Position numbers and translations under genes: made by a program. 5,727 nucleotides of DNA from an uncultured Ruminococcus sp. (GTDB lineage Bacteria > Bacillota > Clostridia > Oscillospirales > CAG-272), in NCBI GenBank assembly GCA_902796505.1, contig CADBPA010000178.1:1-5727 (forward strand). The letters are read 5' to 3'. The notes beneath the pieces were generated by a model. The model saw only the letters and a list, made by a program, of their open reading frames with translations. It searched no databases and was not told the origin of the DNA. Shown here piece by piece: positions 4,831 through 5,727 of this stretch. Numbering within the stretch: position 1 is the stretch's first letter; every line of letters begins with the position of its first letter.

Positions 4831-5727
4831 GCGCGATCACCTCCCATTTTGGTCATCAGAACGCCGAGCTGTTCTTTGGTCGCTTCCCTGCCGTTTACGA
4901 CGTCGGAGACCTGTCCGCCGCAAAGAACGAGGATGCGATCGCAAAGGCCGAGCAGGACGTCCAGGTCTTCGCCGACGAAAATGACGGCGACGCCGTTTGC
5001 TTTCTGCTGATTGAGCAGATCGTAGATCATGTAAGAAGAGTTGATGTCCAGACCGCGCACCGGGTAGGCTGCCATCAGGACGGTCGGCGCCGCGGCGATC
5101 TCGCGCCCGACAAGGACTTTCTGCACGTTACCGCCCGAAAGACGGCGCACCGGCGTTTTCGCGCTCGGCGTCACGACTTCCAGCGACTTGATGATCCGCT
5201 CGGCGAGCGATCTCGGATCCTTGCGGTCCACAAAGACGCCGCTTCCTTTGCCGTAGCTGCGCAGCATCATATTGTCGATGATGTCCATGTTGCCGACAAG
5301 TCCCATGCCGAGGCGGTCCTCCGGGACAAACGAAAGCCGAACGCCGAGATCGCGGATCTGTCCGGGCGTTTTGTTGCGCAGATCTTCGAGACTTCCGCTT
5401 TTCGGATCGTGATACAGGATATCGCCTTCGCTCGGACGAAGAAGCCCGGCGATGGTTTCCAGCAGCTCGCGCTGTCCGCTTCCGGCGATGCCGGCGATGC
5501 CGAGGATCTCTCCGGATCTCGCGGCAAAGGAGATATCCGAAAGTTTCTTTACGCCGTCAGGCCCGGTAAAGGACACGCCCTTGACTTCGAGGCGCACCTG
5601 CGGATCGACCGGCGTTTCGCGCTTGATGTTGAGTTCGACCTTCTTGCCGACCATCATTTCGGTCAGCGAGGACTCGGTCGCCCCGGCGGTCTCCACGGTC
5701 GCAATATGTTCGCCCTTGCGCAGAACG
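4827..5727 (-). CDS. nupO: Nucleoside-type ABC transporter ATP-binding protein, NupO/YufO-like, C-terminal part (5' end outside the window)
   Basis: The reading frame is open to the right edge, where the codons before 5696 read VLRKGEHIAT. This is the typical linker after the first ABC domain, so the gene continues beyond the window and the GTG at 5696 is an internal Val codon. The 299 visible residues (numbered from the edge) are the linker plus the second ABC domain. About 200-220 residues with the first ABC domain are missing. The domain shows a degenerate Walker A (GIAGIAGSGQREL, 76-88, Gln85 where Lys is expected), the signature LSGGN (196-200), VPEDR (134-138) and RGLD (224-227). The Walker B acidic pair is replaced by Ala220-Tyr221, and the switch His by Glu253 in GEDLD. 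Loss of catalytic residues in the second domain is known for this duplicated-ABC family (RbsA/MglA/YufO type), with hydrolysis resting mainly on the first domain. It overlaps the permease start by 4 nt and energises import at the cytoplasmic face. Confidence 0.9.
   Translation of the reverse strand, partial: VLRKGEHIATVETAGATESSLTEMMVGKKVELNIKRETPVDPQVRLEVKGVSFTGPDGVKKLSDISFAARSGEILGIAGIAGSGQRELLETIAGLLRPSEGDILYHDPKSGSLEDLRNKTPGQIRDLGVRLSFVPEDRLGMGLVGNMDIIDNMMLRSYGKGSGVFVDRKDPRSLAERIIKSLEVVTPSAKTPVRRLSGGNVQKVLVGREIAAAPTVLMAAYPVRGLDINSSYMIYDLLNQQKANGVAVIFVGEDLDVLLGLCDRILVLCGGQVSDVVNGREATKEQLGVLMTKMGGDRA
4840..4844 (-). promoter_or_regulatory. Ribosome binding site of the nupP-like gene
   Basis: Minus-strand GGGAGGTGATC matches the 16S anti-Shine-Dalgarno almost fully. 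GGAGG ends 9 nt before the ATG at 4830 and lies inside the last codons of the ATPase gene. Confidence 0.8.

Noticed and set aside
5694..5696. GTG as start codon of the ATPase gene
   Set aside because: The frame stays open to the window edge and the ten codons before it encode the conserved inter-domain linker, so this is an internal Val in a truncated gene.

Overview
The window looks like chromosomal DNA of a GC-rich member of the Bacillota, most likely a gut- or rumen-type Clostridia (Oscillospiraceae/Christensenellales-like). The grounds are strong GGAGG-type ribosome sites, sigma-A style TTGACN/TATAAT promoters, a NusB-like N-terminus, a BMP-type nucleoside ABC transporter of the Bacillus NupOPQ layout, and a GH29 fucosidase of the kind used on host or plant glycans. 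The lineage is inferred from gene content; no rRNA or other marker is present.

Layout, left to right. Positions 1-35 (minus) hold the first codons of a gene running off the left edge, probably nusB. Its near-consensus promoter lies at 75-103. Back to back with it, a second promoter (150-178, perfect extended -10) drives a plus-strand GH29 alpha-L-fucosidase gene (211-1896), with a 13-bp perfect dyad placed at the predicted transcription start. A bidirectional terminator (1901-1934) separates this gene from a convergent minus-strand block.

The minus-strand block reads right to left. It starts with the C-terminal part of a duplicated-ABC ATPase (5727-4827, N-terminal half outside the window). 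Next come a large permease (4830-3616) and a smaller permease (3616-2636), joined by ATGA and TGATG overlaps with excellent Shine-Dalgarno sites. Together they form the inner-membrane part of a nucleoside-type (NupOPQ/YufOPQ) importer; the BMP-family lipoprotein gene would be expected upstream, beyond the right edge. After the operon comes an element of about 96 bp (2535-2630) with a 26-bp tandem repeat and a hairpin, then a NUDIX hydrolase gene (2495-1962) on the same strand.

Functionally, the transporter brings in nucleosides or a related BMP-type substrate. The NUDIX enzyme would hydrolyse a nucleoside-diphosphate derivative and may or may not be tied to that uptake. The fucosidase has no visible signal peptide and would release fucose from imported oligosaccharides in the cytoplasm. 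I see no sign of a new defence or mobile system. The least explained sequences are the tandem-repeat/hairpin element and the dyad at the fucosidase start site.
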